Assembly: GCA_022773945.1 (NCBI GenBank)
Contig: JALFNS010000037.1
Span: 50,057 to 114,056 of the forward strand
Source: Clostridiales bacterium
Lineage (GTDB): Bacteria; Bacillota; Clostridia; Peptostreptococcales; Anaerovoracaceae
Length of the DNA stretch: 64,000 nt
Direction of reading: 5' to 3'
Shown here: positions 32,624 to 41,527 of the stretch, piece after piece
How the letters are laid out: each line of letters opens with the position of its first letter
Position numbering within the stretch: the first letter of the stretch is position 1
Notes under the pieces: generated by a model
Database searches by the model: none
Told to the model about the DNA's origin: nothing
The model's input: the letters and a program-made list of their open reading frames with translations, nothing else
Translations under genes and position numbers: made by a program

Positions 32624-33142
32624 ATGAATATCAGATGCGAGAAAATACTTGAAAGATTAAAGAATACAGATAAGCCTGTTACAGCATCAAGCTTCGCGGA
32701 GGAGTTCGGTGTGAGCAGGCAGGTTATAGTCGGTGATGTGGCAATACTCAGAGCCGCAGGATACGCAATTCTGGCCACATCCAGAGGATACAGGCTTGAG
32801 GAGTCCAGAAAGGCGGGCGAATACCCGTATGTGGGGATAATTGCCTGCAGACATGATCAGGAAGGACTCAAGGATGAGCTCTATACCATAGTGGATTTCG
32901 GCGGTACGATTATAGATGTAACCATAGAACATGCGGTTTACGGAGAGCTTTCGGGGAATCTGAATCTGTCATCCAGATATGAGGTTGATGATTTTCTGAG
33001 AATCGTCAGAGAAGAGAAGAATTCTCTGCCAATAAGCAGTCTGACTGACGGGGTGCACGTTCACAGGGTGGGCTGCCCCGATGAGAACATTTTCGGCAAA
33101 ATAAAAGATGCCCTCGCCGAAAAGGGCATCCTTCTCTCATAA
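32624..33142 (+). CDS. niaR: NiaR-type transcriptional repressor (HTH_11 + 3H domain)
   Basis: 172 aa. N-terminal winged helix (about 5-60; SFAEEFGVSRQVIVGDVAILRAAGYAI) and a C-terminal 3H domain with its three histidine motifs: ACRHDQEGLKDELYTIVD, EHAVYGEL and DGVHVHRVGC. The family represses NAD-precursor synthesis and uptake genes in response to niacin. The only neighbour it could control is the divergent EIIC gene. Its last codons contain a hairpin that serves as terminator for the convergent lipoprotein gene. Confidence 0.92.
   Translation: MNIRCEKILERLKNTDKPVTASSFAEEFGVSRQVIVGDVAILRAAGYAILATSRGYRLEESRKAGEYPYVGIIACRHDQEGLKDELYTIVDFGGTIIDVTIEHAVYGELSGNLNLSSRYEVDDFLRIVREEKNSLPISSLTDGVHVHRVGCPDENIFGKIKDALAEKGILLS
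33101..33130 (-). terminator. Terminator of the lipoprotein gene, embedded in the niaR 3' end
   Basis: On the minus strand GATGCCC (33130-33124) pairs with GGGCATC (33113-33107), followed by TTTTAT. Located 27 bp beyond the lipoprotein stop codon and wholly inside the niaR coding region. Confidence 0.7.
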
Positions 33143-33156
33143 ATCGATTCGTGATT

Positions 33157-33636
33157 TTACAGCAATTCCGCAGGATCCAGAGGAATTATCAGCTCCAGAT
33201 AGTCGCCCATGTGGAAGACCATATACAGACTGTCCGGATTATCGTTGTACTTTTCTATGAATTCTTCCGGATTTGAGACTTTGCAGTCTCCGTCGTCCGA
33301 TACAACCAGACGTACATCCTCGTCAAAGGCCAGGCTGTCGTTCAGGTTGGTGTCAGCAATATAATAACCTTCATCATAGTCGCTGCTGGCGACTATTTTC
33401 TTTTCTTCCACGGAAGCAGTGTAGCTGTCTCCGTCCTTTTCGATTACAACGGAACCTGTGATGGTTTCTGCGCCGTCAGTCAGGAGCTGCTCTGCGTATT
33501 CACCCATGAGGTAATCTGCGGTAATCTCCGGCTCGTCGTATGTTCCGCCGGATTTGTCTCCGCAGCCGGTAATAAAGACTCCTGCCGTCAGACAGATGAG
33601 GCAGGTAACAATTACAGATAGTCTTTTCTTTTTCAT
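33157..33636 (-). CDS. Putative lipoprotein, unknown function
   Basis: 159 aa from ATG 33636 (KKKRLS...), chosen because GAGAGGGAAC lies directly before it; a longer frame starts at 33663. Signal peptide with lipobox FITGC (Cys at about residue 25), then an acidic, Asp/Glu/Tyr-rich exported domain with no recognised motif. Anchored after Lgt modification. Convergent with niaR. Confidence 0.8.
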   Translation of the reverse strand: MKKKRLSVIVTCLICLTAGVFITGCGDKSGGTYDEPEITADYLMGEYAEQLLTDGAETITGSVVIEKDGDSYTASVEEKKIVASSDYDEGYYIADTNLNDSLAFDEDVRLVVSDDGDCKVSNPEEFIEKYNDNPDSLYMVFHMGDYLELIIPLDPAELL

Positions 33637-33772
33637 GTTCCCTCTCCCAATAAAACTAACCATATATTAATGTTATTGACTACCTTAATGATACTCTTTC
33701 GAACCGCTGATTTCAAGGCTTCCGGCACAATTTGAACATGGATAATGAGTTTTTGCATTTTTATTGACGGTG

Positions 33773-33842
33773 GTGGGATTCCCACGAAAGAGGGCTCTGG
33801 TGGGGCAAAGTGGTTGACATGTGGGGTGAAGTAGATTAAAAT
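33773..33842 (+). promoter_or_regulatory. mraZ promoter with MraZ boxes
   Basis: TTGACA (33814-33819), 17-bp spacer, TAAAAT (33837-33842). MraZ-type direct repeats overlap it: GTGGGGC (33800), GTGGTTG (33810), GTGGGGT (33821), and an outlying GTGGGAT (33773). Spacings of 10-11 bp match known MraZ operators and imply autorepression of the dcw cluster. Confidence 0.82.
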
Positions 33843-33892
33843 GGAGGAAAAACTGGGGTTAGTGTCTCTATTTTTAGTCTCTGAGGTCGGAA

Positions 33893-34333
33893 ATGTTCAT
33901 AGGACAGTATGAAAATTCAATAGACAGCAAGTCCAGACTCATAGTTCCGGCGAGATTCAGGAACGAACTGGGGAACCAGTGCGTCGTGGCTAAAGGTATA
34001 GACAGATGTCTGACCATCAACACCATGGATGCGTGGCAGGATTTTCTCAGGAAGCTGGACGAACTGCCCCAGAGCAATCCGGAGGCGAGAAAGTTCAAGA
34101 GACATTTCACATCGGGCGCCGATGTGTGTGACATAGACAAGCAGGGCAGAATTACGCTGCCTCAGAAGCTGAGAGCCTATGCGGGTATAACCAAGGATCT
34201 TGTGACCATAGGCAACAGCACCAACATAGAAGTATGGAGCAAGGAATTCTGGGACGAGGAAGTTGACCAGGATACAGGCGAGATACTGGATGCTAGCGAG
34301 CTGGGAAGAAGCATGGAGAAGTATGGATTTTAA
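33893..34333 (+). CDS. mraZ: Transcriptional regulator MraZ
   Basis: 146 aa, two AbrB-like SpoVT/MraZ repeats: [25 protein letters not shown] at the N-terminus and [24 protein letters not shown] in the second half, each with the D-x(3)-R-x-x-x-P box. Forms a ring that binds GTGGG repeats, present in its own promoter. First gene of the dcw cluster; its 3' end overlaps rsmH by 11 bp. Confidence 0.96.
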   Translation: MFIGQYENSIDSKSRLIVPARFRNELGNQCVVAKGIDRCLTINTMDAWQDFLRKLDELPQSNPEARKFKRHFTSGADVCDIDKQGRITLPQKLRAYAGITKDLVTIGNSTNIEVWSKEFWDEEVDQDTGEILDASELGRSMEKYGF

Positions 34334-35258
34334 TCATGTGCCGGTGCTCTACCGGGAGTGTATGGAAAATCTGAATATCAGACCGGACGGGATATATGTG
34401 GACGGCACTCTCGGCGGAGGAGGTCATGCCCGCGGAATAGGCGAAAGACTCAGTGAGAAAGGCCTGCTCATGGGAATAGACAGGGACATGGACGCCATGG
34501 CCGCGGCAGGTGAGAGGCTTAAGGATCTCAAATGCAGGAAGCTTCTGGTCAACAGCACATATGCTGAGATTGACAGCGTGCTGGAGGAAAACGGCATCGA
34601 TGGAATTGACGGAGCGCTTCTGGACATAGGGGTATCATCCTTTCAGCTGGATAACCCGGAGAGAGGATTTTCATACATGCACGATGCGCCTCTGGACATG
34701 AGAATGAACAGGGATGACAGCTTCACCGCCTATGATGTGGTGAACGGATACGATAAACGAGAGCTGACGGACATAATAAGGAAATACGGAGAGGAGAAAT
34801 GGGCCTCGCGTATAGCCGAATTCATCGTCAGAGAGAGAAAGACGAAGAGGATAAACACCACCGGGGAGCTTGTGGAGATAATCAAGAAGGCCATCCCCGC
34901 AGGAGCCAGAAGGGAAGGGCCGCATCCGGCCAAGAGAACCTTTCAGGCTATAAGGATAGAAGTTAACAGTGAGCTGGACCAGCTCAGAGAGGCCATAGAT
35001 AAATTCTGTGACGTCCTTAATCCGGGCGGAAGACTTTGCATAATAACCTTCCACTCACTGGAGGACAGAATCGTCAAGGAGACATTTAACAGGAGGCTTA
35101 ATCCATGCACGTGTCCACCGGAATTTCCCGTATGTGTATGCGGCAAGGTGAGTGACGTGAACAAGGTGACCGGGAAGCCGATAGTGCCTTCGGAGGAAGA
35201 ACTGGAGACAAACCCGAGGGCCAGAAGTGCCAAGCTTAGAGTGATTGAGAAGAGGTAG
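34323..35258 (+). CDS. rsmH: 16S rRNA m4C1402 methyltransferase
   Basis: 311 aa from ATG 34323 (MDFNHVPVL), the conventional RsmH start; the frame is open from 34263 but that part overlaps mraZ and lacks family similarity. Seen: [15 protein letters not shown] (AdoMet loop), [60 protein letters not shown]. Methylates C1402 in the ribosomal P site. GGAGAAGT lies just before ATG, and the 11-bp overlap suggests coupling with mraZ. Confidence 0.96.
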   Translation: MDFNHVPVLYRECMENLNIRPDGIYVDGTLGGGGHARGIGERLSEKGLLMGIDRDMDAMAAAGERLKDLKCRKLLVNSTYAEIDSVLEENGIDGIDGALLDIGVSSFQLDNPERGFSYMHDAPLDMRMNRDDSFTAYDVVNGYDKRELTDIIRKYGEEKWASRIAEFIVRERKTKRINTTGELVEIIKKAIPAGARREGPHPAKRTFQAIRIEVNSELDQLREAIDKFCDVLNPGGRLCIITFHSLEDRIVKETFNRRLNPCTCPPEFPVCVCGKVSDVNKVTGKPIVPSEEELETNPRARSAKLRVIEKR

Positions 35259-35263
35259 ACAGG

Positions 35264-35728
35264 ATGATAGCACCGGAGCAATGGTATGAATACCAGAAGC
35301 AGTATCAGAAATATGGAATAGACATGAAGCCGCAGGAGGATGTGGAGGCCCGCAGGGCGGAACGCCGCCGCAGGGCCGAGAAGCAGGCCGAGTCGGTTGC
35401 GGTTCCGAAGGGCGGGCGCAAGCCGGTTCTTCTTATGGTGCTCGCAGTTACAGCAGTCCTCATACTGGGGGTTGTGCTGGCATCCACCGCGGCCAAGCTG
35501 ACCTATGACATAAACAAGGCGAAGGCTCAGAACGATGCCATAGCGGGAGAAATCGGTGATCTGGATGTTAAAATCATGAGCTCAACTAAGATCAGCTATA
35601 TTGAAGGGGCGGCCAAGAGTGAGCTGGGGATGAAATCGGCAGGAGCCAAGAACATCGTTTACATTTCGGCTGAAGATGTTCCTGAAGAAGGATTCGCGGA
35701 AATTATTAAAGAAAAAGCGTATAATTAA
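35264..35728 (+). CDS. ftsL: FtsL-like division protein
   Basis: 154 aa, bitopic: basic cytosolic N-terminus (RRAERRRRAEKQAE), one membrane helix (about 53-75), then a coiled-coil outer part (KAQNDAIAGEIGDLDVKIMSSTKISYIEGAAKSELGM). Architecture and place between rsmH and ftsI identify it. Forms a complex with FtsQ/DivIB and DivIC that activates FtsWI. Sequence conservation is low in this family. Confidence 0.8.
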   Translation: MIAPEQWYEYQKQYQKYGIDMKPQEDVEARRAERRRRAEKQAESVAVPKGGRKPVLLMVLAVTAVLILGVVLASTAAKLTYDINKAKAQNDAIAGEIGDLDVKIMSSTKISYIEGAAKSELGMKSAGAKNIVYISAEDVPEEGFAEIIKEKAYN

Positions 35729-35739
35729 GAAAAGAACAC

Positions 35740-35775
35740 ATCCCGGTCATTATTCTCTGATATAATGCCCGGGAT
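35740..35775 (+). other. Long hairpin between ftsL and ftsI
   Basis: ATCCCGG...CCGGGAT extended by CATTAT/ATAATG (13 bp, one mismatch, 8-nt loop), without a U tract. Possibly an mRNA processing or stability element that sets the ratio of the genes on either side. Confidence 0.5.
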
Positions 35776-35814
35776 TAATTATGTTACGGGTGAAATTCAA
35801 GGCAGGAAACACTG

Positions 35815-37773
35815 ATGCAGACTTCCAACAACAGCAGGAGAAATCTAACAATACTGATGATAGTCATCTTCGCGATTCTGCTAATACTGGCGGGACGCCT
35901 GGGATGGATACAGATAGTCAAGGGTGAGGAATACAAGGAGATGGCTCTGGAGCGGCAGACGAAGGATACGCCGATAGAAGCCGAGAGGGGGGTAATATAC
36001 GACAGCAACGACCAGATAATGGCAACCAGCATCAGGTGCTATACGGTGTATGCCACACCTTCCGCGATTGACAAGGAGGACCGGCAGGATACCGCAAAGG
36101 CTTTAGCCAAAGCGGTGGACGGTGATGAGAATGAGATTTACGAACTCATCACGGGAGATAAATCCCAGGTCAAAATAGCCGAAGGAGTAGATGAGAAAGT
36201 CGCCGAGAAAATCAGGGAGGAGAAGCTTGCCGGAGTTACACTGACAACCGGCACGAAGCGTAAATATCCCGGCGGCACAATGGCTGCCAACGTTCTTGGC
36301 ATGGTAAATGACAACAACGACGGACAGTCCGGTCTGGAGCTTCAGTACAACAGCTATCTGGCCGGAATATCGGGAAGATGGGTCGACTATACGGACACCA
36401 AGGGAAACCAGCTTTCATACTCCTTCAGCGGCGAGCGCTACTACCAGGCGGAGGACGGTTACAGCCTGAAGACGACTATAGATGTTGCCATACAGAGCTA
36501 TGTGGAGAAGGCTCTTGCCAAGGCCATGAAGAAGACCAAGGCGGATAGAGCCATGGCAATAGTGATGGATCCCAAGAAGGGAGATATACTGGCCCTGGCG
36601 CAGAATCCGACCTTCAATCCCAACAACCCTTACACGCCTGTAACGGATTCCGAGAAAAAAGCTTTTGCGAATATGAGTTCTGAAGAACAGTCGGAATATC
36701 TGAGCAGCATGTGGAGAAACTTCATTATAAGTGATGTGTATGAGCCGGGATCCGTATTCAAGCTTCTCACCACGGGGATTGCCCTGGAGGAGGGAGTGGC
36801 CACAATGAACAGCACCTACCACTGCACCGGATCCAAGACGGTGGCGGGTCAGGTTATACACTGCTGGGACAGAAGCGGTCACGGAACCGAGTCTCTCAAG
36901 CAGGCAGTGGGAAACTCCTGCAACCCGGTGTTCATGACGCTGGCAACGGAAGTCGGCATAACAAAGTTCTACGATTATCTGGAGAACTTCGGTATAACGG
37001 ACACCACGGGTGTCGACTTCCCTTCAGAGGGAAGCGCCATCCTCCAGTCAGAGGAAACTGCAGGACCTGTGGGACTGGCTGAGATAGGCTTCGGTCAGGG
37101 AATTGCGGTTACACCTCTTCAGCTTATAACTGCCATAAACTCCTACGGCAATGACGGCAAGCTCATGAGGCCGAGACTGGTTAAGGAGATTGTTGATAAA
37201 AACGGCAAGACGGTTAAAGAAATCAAATCTGAAGTGGTGAGACAGACAATATCCGAGGAAACTGCCGCGGAGGTCAGAGATATAATGGAGTATGTCGTTG
37301 AAGACGGCGGCGGCGGAACGGCGGCGGTCAAGGGATACCGCGTCGGAGGCAAGACGGGAACGGCCAACAAGGTCAAGAACGGCAAATACGTCAACGACAC
37401 ATACTCCTCCTGTCTGGGCATGGCTCCTATGGAGGATCCTAAACTGACGGTCCTGGTCATCATCGACAGCCCTAAAGGCGTCAAGTACGGAAGTGTCACT
37501 GCAGGACCTGTGGTAAGCGAAATCCTGTCCAAGTCTCTTAAGCATCTCAATATTGCGCCTGACTCGCACGAGGAGGATGAGGATGAGAAGGTTGAAGTGC
37601 CGGATGTGACAGGCAGCAGCACCGGTGATGCCATAGGCATACTGGCGGGCAAAGGCCTTAAGTATGATATGAAGGAAGGCTCTGACAGCAGCACATCAAT
37701 AGTTGTCAAGCAGTATCCGTCAGCGGGAAAGAAAGTTAAAAAAGGAACGAAGGTATATCTGTACAATGAATAG
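35815..37773 (+). CDS. ftsI: Class B penicillin-binding protein, FtsI/SpoVD type, with PASTA domain
   Basis: 652 aa. N-terminal membrane helix (about 12-31), PBP dimer domain (about 50-200; AERGVIYDSNDQIMA), transpeptidase with S313-V-F-K, S368-C-N and K513-T-G, and one C-terminal PASTA repeat (about 592-652; VEVPDVTGSSTGDAIGILAGKGL). Cross-links septal peptidoglycan with FtsW. The PASTA domain could make it sporulation-type SpoVD, but it is the only PBP gene in the cluster, so division use is more likely. murF overlaps its last 8 bp. Confidence 0.94.
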   Translation: MQTSNNSRRNLTILMIVIFAILLILAGRLGWIQIVKGEEYKEMALERQTKDTPIEAERGVIYDSNDQIMATSIRCYTVYATPSAIDKEDRQDTAKALAKAVDGDENEIYELITGDKSQVKIAEGVDEKVAEKIREEKLAGVTLTTGTKRKYPGGTMAANVLGMVNDNNDGQSGLELQYNSYLAGISGRWVDYTDTKGNQLSYSFSGERYYQAEDGYSLKTTIDVAIQSYVEKALAKAMKKTKADRAMAIVMDPKKGDILALAQNPTFNPNNPYTPVTDSEKKAFANMSSEEQSEYLSSMWRNFIISDVYEPGSVFKLLTTGIALEEGVATMNSTYHCTGSKTVAGQVIHCWDRSGHGTESLKQAVGNSCNPVFMTLATEVGITKFYDYLENFGITDTTGVDFPSEGSAILQSEETAGPVGLAEIGFGQGIAVTPLQLITAINSYGNDGKLMRPRLVKEIVDKNGKTVKEIKSEVVRQTISEETAAEVRDIMEYVVEDGGGGTAAVKGYRVGGKTGTANKVKNGKYVNDTYSSCLGMAPMEDPKLTVLVIIDSPKGVKYGSVTAGPVVSEILSKSLKHLNIAPDSHEEDEDEKVEVPDVTGSSTGDAIGILAGKGLKYDMKEGSDSSTSIVVKQYPSAGKKVKKGTKVYLYNE

Positions 37774-39163
37774 ACTCAAGGTTAAAGAAATAGTGGAGGC
37801 CACGGGAGGAAGACTTCTGAAGGGGAACCCGGAGGACTTCGTGACGGGAGTGAAGCATGACTCCAGGGAATGCGAGGCGGGGGATATGTTTGTGGCGATA
37901 ATCGGAGAGAATTCCGACGGTCACAGCTACATACCCCAGGTGGCAGACAGAGGCTGCAGGACGGTTATGGTGTCCCACACAGAAGGCTGGCCGGAGAAGA
38001 CAGAATCGGAGCTTAATGTGATTCTAGTTGAGGACACGGAACATGCCCTGGGAGACACGGCGGCCTTTTACCTCAGCCGGCTGGACGTCAGAAAGGTGGC
38101 GGTTACAGGCAGTGTGGGCAAAACCTCTACAAGAGATCTTATATATTACGTTCTCTCGGAGAAGTACAACTGCGTCAGAAACTACAAGAACTACAACAAC
38201 CTCATAGGGCTGCCCCTTTCCGTTTTTCAGATGGATGACACCACCGAGGCTGCCGTTCTGGAGATGGGAATGGACAGATTCGGCGAGATCAGACGCCTTT
38301 GCGAGATTGTGCGGCCGGAGACGGGTGTGGTAACCAACATAGGCGTGTCGCACATAGAACGACTGGGAAGCCGGGAAGGTATATTCAGAGCCAAGATGGA
38401 GATTACGGAGCAGCTTCCGGCCCAGGAGGAGGGAGGCACTCTGATTTACGCTCAAGATGCTGAATTCCTTAACAGAAGCAGGATAGAAGGCGCCTTCGGG
38501 CAGATCTCCGTTGGCACGGACAGCGACTGTGACTATGTCGTTTCGCAGGTTGACGATTACGGCATAGAAGGTATAGAATTTAATCTGGCACACGGGGGAG
38601 AAAGCCTTCGTGTGCACATCCCTCTGCCGGGCAGGCACAATGCTTTGAACGGTGCGCTGGCGTTGGCGGTGGGCGAGCTTATGGGAATACCTCTTGAACA
38701 GGGCTGTGAAGGTCTCGGCAAGGCAAGCCTCACGGGAAGGCGGCTCAGGAGAGTTGAAGGCAGGAGCATTACGGTTATTGACGATACCTACAATGCCAGT
38801 CCGGACTCTGTGAGGAGCGCCATCGATGTTCTGGCGGGAACTGACCGTGACGGACGCAAGGTGGCAATTCTCGGAGATATGTTCGAGCTCGGGGACAGTG
38901 AGGAAACCGGTCACAGAGCCGTCGGAGCCCACGCGGCGAAGGCGGGAATAGACCTGCTCTGCACTGTGGGAAAGGCATCACGCGCCATGGCGGATGAAGC
39001 TGAGAAGATGAAGCCTGAGACCATGACCGTGAAGCATTTTGATTCTGTGCAGGAGCTTAAGGATGAGCTCAGGGCACTGATCGGAGAAGGAGATTTGGTA
39101 CTCGTGAAGGCCTCCAGAGGAATGAGGCTGGAGGATATAGTTGAGGAGTTAGTATGGATATAG
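37766..39163 (+). CDS. murF: UDP-MurNAc-tripeptide-D-Ala-D-Ala ligase
   Basis: 465 aa from ATG 37766 (MNRLKVKEIVEATGG); the open frame extends to 37703 but only inside ftsI. Three Mur-ligase domains: N-terminal HDSRECEAGDMFVA, central ATPase GSVGKTSTRDLIYYVLS and YKNYNNLIGLPLS, C-terminal DDTYNASPDSVRSAIDVL. Adds D-Ala-D-Ala to the UDP-MurNAc tripeptide. Overlaps ftsI by 8 bp and mraY by 10 bp. Confidence 0.96.
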   Translation: MNRLKVKEIVEATGGRLLKGNPEDFVTGVKHDSRECEAGDMFVAIIGENSDGHSYIPQVADRGCRTVMVSHTEGWPEKTESELNVILVEDTEHALGDTAAFYLSRLDVRKVAVTGSVGKTSTRDLIYYVLSEKYNCVRNYKNYNNLIGLPLSVFQMDDTTEAAVLEMGMDRFGEIRRLCEIVRPETGVVTNIGVSHIERLGSREGIFRAKMEITEQLPAQEEGGTLIYAQDAEFLNRSRIEGAFGQISVGTDSDCDYVVSQVDDYGIEGIEFNLAHGGESLRVHIPLPGRHNALNGALALAVGELMGIPLEQGCEGLGKASLTGRRLRRVEGRSITVIDDTYNASPDSVRSAIDVLAGTDRDGRKVAILGDMFELGDSEETGHRAVGAHAAKAGIDLLCTVGKASRAMADEAEKMKPETMTVKHFDSVQELKDELRALIGEGDLVLVKASRGMRLEDIVEELVWI

Positions 39164-40155
39164 TGTATCTGCTGGTGACGATAGGCGTGGCATTCGCCAT
39201 TGCTGCGATAATAACGAAGTTTGAGATACCCGTTCTCAGGGAGAAGGCGGGTCAGAATATAAGAGAGGAAGGGCTGAAATCCCATTATTCCAAGGCGGGA
39301 ACACCTTCCATGGGAGGTATAAGCATTATAGTATCCGCCTGCGTGACCTCGGCGGTGGCGACGGCGGTTCTCGGCTGCAGCTGGAAGTCCGTGGTGGTGA
39401 TTATCATAGTTTTCGCCGGCTTCGGGCTGATTGGATTTATTGATGATTACCTGAAGGTTATCAAGAAGCAGAACGAGGGACTGAAGGCGGGTCAGAAATT
39501 CGCCCTCCAGTTCATCATAGCCCTCGTATTCGCGATAATAATCTCCAGGTTTTCATATTACGGAACACAGGTGTTTATTCCTGTGGCCAATGTGTATGTG
39601 GACTTCGGATTCTGGTACTACATATTTGTGGTATTTGCGGTTCTGGCAATGACCAATGCGGTTAATCTCACCGACGGTCTGGACGGGCTGGCATCGGGAG
39701 TGACGGTTCCCGTATGTCTCTTCTTCGCGCTGGCGGCACTGATTGGAGGCTCGCACCTTCCTGTTGCAGCGGGAGGCACATGTGCCGAGGAGCTTTTCTT
39801 CGCCTCGGTATGCGGGGCATGTCTGGGCTTTCTGGTTTACAACAGGAATCCGGCTCGCGTGTTCATGGGGGACACAGGATCTCTGGCTCTGGGCGGCGGT
39901 CTGGCGGCTGCAGCTGTCATGATGCATATGGAACTCTTCCTCATCGTGGCGGGGCTGCTCTACGTTATAGAGGCGCTGTCAGTAGTTCTTCAGGTGGGAT
40001 ATTTCAAGCTCACCGGTGGTAAGAGGCTGTTCAGAATGGCACCTATACACCACCACTTCGAGAAGTGCGGAATGGGCGAGAGAAGCGTTGTGGCCATGTT
40101 CTGCGGGTTTACGATTCTGTGCTGCGCGGCAGCGATGTTAATGGTAATTCTATAA
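39154..40155 (+). CDS. mraY: Phospho-MurNAc-pentapeptide transferase
   Basis: 333 aa, about ten helices. Transfers phospho-MurNAc-pentapeptide to undecaprenyl phosphate (made by UppS, 4905) to form lipid I. Motifs: KAGTPSMGGISI, GLIGFIDDYLKV (catalytic Asp pair), NAVNLTDGLDGLASG, VFMGDTGSLALGG, FRMAPIHHHFEKCGMGE. Normal length. Confidence 0.97.
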   Translation: MDIVYLLVTIGVAFAIAAIITKFEIPVLREKAGQNIREEGLKSHYSKAGTPSMGGISIIVSACVTSAVATAVLGCSWKSVVVIIIVFAGFGLIGFIDDYLKVIKKQNEGLKAGQKFALQFIIALVFAIIISRFSYYGTQVFIPVANVYVDFGFWYYIFVVFAVLAMTNAVNLTDGLDGLASGVTVPVCLFFALAALIGGSHLPVAAGGTCAEELFFASVCGACLGFLVYNRNPARVFMGDTGSLALGGGLAAAAVMMHMELFLIVAGLLYVIEALSVVLQVGYFKLTGGKRLFRMAPIHHHFEKCGMGERSVVAMFCGFTILCCAAAMLMVIL

Positions 40156-40165
40156 GGCGGTAGAT

Positions 40166-41527
40166 ATGTTAAAAGATAAGAAAGTACTTGTTGTGGGAAT
40201 GGGCCGTTCGGGAATAGCTGCGGCTGAGGAAGCCCTCAGGGCAGGAGCACGGGTAACCGTTCAGGACAGCAAGAAACCGGAAGATATAGATGATAGTCTC
40301 AAGGCCTTCCTTGAGAAAAACAATATTGAAGGCATTTTCGGCAGAACACCGGATGAGGGTTCTGATTATGATATGCTGATTCTCAGCCCGGGAGTTCCGC
40401 CGGGGCTGGATTTCATAAAAGAGGCCCGGGATAAGGGAGCCGAGATTATAGGCGAGCTTGAGTTGGCCTACAGATTGAGTCACGGCAAATTCGTGGCCAT
40501 AACGGGAACAAACGGCAAGACTACGACCACCACTCTGGTGGGAGAGATATACAAGGCGGCAGGTTTCAAAACACATGTTGCCGGCAACATAGGTGTGGCC
40601 GTTGTCAGAGAAGCTGCTAGAGCAGGCGAGGACGAGATTCTTGTTACAGAGACCAGCAGTTTTCAGCTTGAAACTGTCAGCCGGTTCAGACCGGTTGTTT
40701 CAGCCATACTTAATCTCACCCCGGATCATCTTGACAGACACGGTGACATGGAAGGCTACGGCAGAGCCAAGGCTGCAATATTCAGGAATCAGACCGAAGA
40801 GGACTTCTGTATAATCAACAGAGATGACGAGCTGCTTTGGAACATGGTGGAGAAAATCGGCTGCAACGCCTGCGTGGTTCCTTTCAGCAGGCTCACGGAG
40901 CCGGAGTTCGGAGCCTTTGTGAGAGAAGGACGGATAACGGTTAAAACCCCTCAGGGAGAGGAGCATGATATATGCGGAGCCGACGAGCTCAGAATACCGG
41001 GAAGTCACAATCTCGAAAACGCCCTGGCGGCTGCAGCCATAACCTTCTTCGGCGGTGTGGAGCCGGATGTCATAGGCAAGGTGCTCAGAGAGTTTTCGGG
41101 AGTTGAACACAGGATAGAAATGTGCGGAGAGGTAGACGGAGTGCGTTTCGTCAACGATTCGAAGGGCACCAATACCGATGCCGCAGCCAAGGCGATTGAA
41201 GCTATGAAGGAGAACATAATATTAATAGCCGGCGGATACGATAAGGGTGCGGATTTTGATGAATTCGCCGCAGGATTCGAGGGTCCGGTGAAAGGGCTGG
41301 TTCTCATGGGTAAAACCGCGGATAAGCTGAAGGCCTCGGCGGAAAAAGCAGGATTCAGAAACATAACCATGTGCGCGAACATGGAGGAGTGCGTGGCGAA
41401 GGCCTTTGAACAGGCGGAAAAGGGAGATGTGGTGCTTCTCTCACCTGCCTGCGCCAGCTGGGACATGTACAACAGTTTTGAGGAGAGAGGGGAGCACTTC
41501 AAGAAATGCGTTCGGCAGCTTCAGTGA
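40166..41527 (+). CDS. murD: UDP-MurNAc-L-Ala:D-Glu ligase
   Basis: 453 aa. N-terminal Rossmann domain (VVGMGRSGIAAAEEAL), central ATP site GTNGKTTTTTLVGEIY, LNLTPDHLDRHGDMEGYGRAKAAIF, C-terminal FVNDSKGTNTDAAAKAIEA and LLSPACASWDMYNSFEERG. Adds D-Glu to UDP-MurNAc-L-Ala. Its end overlaps the ftsW start by 22 bp. The preceding ligase gene murC is not in the window. Confidence 0.97.
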   Translation: MLKDKKVLVVGMGRSGIAAAEEALRAGARVTVQDSKKPEDIDDSLKAFLEKNNIEGIFGRTPDEGSDYDMLILSPGVPPGLDFIKEARDKGAEIIGELELAYRLSHGKFVAITGTNGKTTTTTLVGEIYKAAGFKTHVAGNIGVAVVREAARAGEDEILVTETSSFQLETVSRFRPVVSAILNLTPDHLDRHGDMEGYGRAKAAIFRNQTEEDFCIINRDDELLWNMVEKIGCNACVVPFSRLTEPEFGAFVREGRITVKTPQGEEHDICGADELRIPGSHNLENALAAAAITFFGGVEPDVIGKVLREFSGVEHRIEMCGEVDGVRFVNDSKGTNTDAAAKAIEAMKENIILIAGGYDKGADFDEFAAGFEGPVKGLVLMGKTADKLKASAEKAGFRNITMCANMEECVAKAFEQAEKGDVVLLSPACASWDMYNSFEERGEHFKKCVRQLQ

